Source of the DNA: Rhodocyclaceae bacterium
GTDB taxonomy: Bacteria > Pseudomonadota > Gammaproteobacteria > Burkholderiales > Rhodocyclaceae
Assembly (NCBI GenBank): GCA_030682595.1
Contig: JAUXNZ010000169.1
Location: 1-7,048, forward strand
DNA: 7,048 bases
Direction: 5' to 3'
Part shown: piece after piece, positions 6,791 to 7,048 of the stretch
How positions within the stretch are numbered: the stretch's first letter is position 1
Layout: each line of letters opens with the position of its first letter
Notes under the pieces: generated by a model
What the model was told of the DNA's origin: nothing
What the model saw: only the letters and a program-made list of their open reading frames with translations
Databases searched by the model: none
Position numbers and translations under genes: made by a program

Positions 6791-7048
6791 ATGTGGGTAT
6801 CGGTCACACTCGAAGCCGATGCCGCGCATGCCGAGGCGTTTTCGGACGCACTTCTGGCGGCGGGCGCGATTTCGGTCAGTGTCGAGGATGCCCAGGCGGG
6901 CACCGAACTCGAAACACCGCAGTTCGGCGAACCCGGCTCGCCCACGACGCCCCTTTGGGAGATCAGCCGGGTCGTCGCGCTGTTCGATCCGGCCGATGAC
7001 CTCTCCGCCCGCATTACTGCCGTCCTGCGTGATGCCGGCATCGAAAAC
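6791..7048 (+). CDS. prmA: Ribosomal protein L11 methyltransferase PrmA, N-terminal part (3' end outside window)
   Basis: Eighty-six codons are visible and the frame stays open to the window edge. PrmA trimethylates lysines and the N-terminus of ribosomal protein L11 using S-adenosylmethionine. The visible part is the substrate-recognition domain: MWVSVTLEADAAHAEAFSDA (1-20), AGAISVSVEDAQAGTE (24-39), QFGEPG (43-48) and LWEISRVVALFD (54-65). All follow the usual PrmA N-terminal pattern of an alpha/beta domain that detects L11. The methyltransferase domain lies downstream of the window. GGAAG at 6778-6782, eight bases before the ATG and inside the end of accC, supports the start. It sits 5 bp after accC, clearly in the same operon; the accC-prmA order is, as I recall, common in betaproteobacteria. 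Identification rests on the N-terminal domain and context. Confidence 0.9.
   Translation, partial: MWVSVTLEADAAHAEAFSDALLAAGAISVSVEDAQAGTELETPQFGEPGSPTTPLWEISRVVALFDPADDLSARITAVLRDAGIEN

Overview
The window looks like a chromosomal housekeeping segment of a betaproteobacterium. The GC-rich coding DNA, the aroQ-accB-accC-prmA gene order and the RpoH sequence suggest this; Rhodocyclales or a related group is a guess from gene order and sequence feel, not a demonstrated placement. No phage, transposase, CRISPR array, tRNA or rRNA is visible. I found no new multi-gene system; the unusual content is regulatory and structural.

Layout. Positions 1-364 (minus) hold the N-terminal sensor domain of a Crp/Fnr-family regulator that runs off the left edge. 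A divergent spacer (365-484) carries a near-perfect CIRCE operator (HrcA binding site, 433-459). It lies exactly over the best sigma70 promoter for rpoH (485-1396, plus), the heat-shock sigma factor. rpoH converges, with no intergenic base, on a two-gene minus-strand unit: mpl (2210-3559, murein tripeptide recycling ligase) followed after 6 bp by an SCO1/SenC-type copper-chaperone gene (1397-2203). The SCO gene is odd in two ways. It has an extra N-terminal hydrophobic segment. It also has an in-frame 81-bp insertion resembling a GC-rich palindromic intergenic repeat, bounded by 20-bp direct repeats.

A 22-bp inverted repeat (3579-3600), each arm of which contains a TAGAAT -10-like hexamer, separates mpl from a divergent gene. 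That gene (3614-4237) encodes a nucleotidyltransferase-like protein with an apparently degraded active site. A strong-looking sigma70 promoter inside the end of that gene (4225-4252) starts the last unit: a ~105-nt leader with a hairpin, then aroQ (type II dehydroquinase), accB (biotin carboxyl carrier protein), accC (biotin carboxylase, overlapping accB by one base) and prmA (ribosomal protein L11 methyltransferase, cut by the right edge).

How they work together. AccB and AccC form the biotin/biotin-carboxylase half of acetyl-CoA carboxylase, which commits carbon to fatty acids; AroQ serves aromatic amino acid synthesis; PrmA modifies ribosomes. Together they make a growth-linked operon. Mpl recycles cell-wall peptide, and the SCO protein probably helps assemble the CuA centre of cytochrome oxidase. 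The CIRCE on rpoH implies that the HrcA repressor controls synthesis of the heat-shock sigma factor itself, linking the two classical heat-shock circuits.
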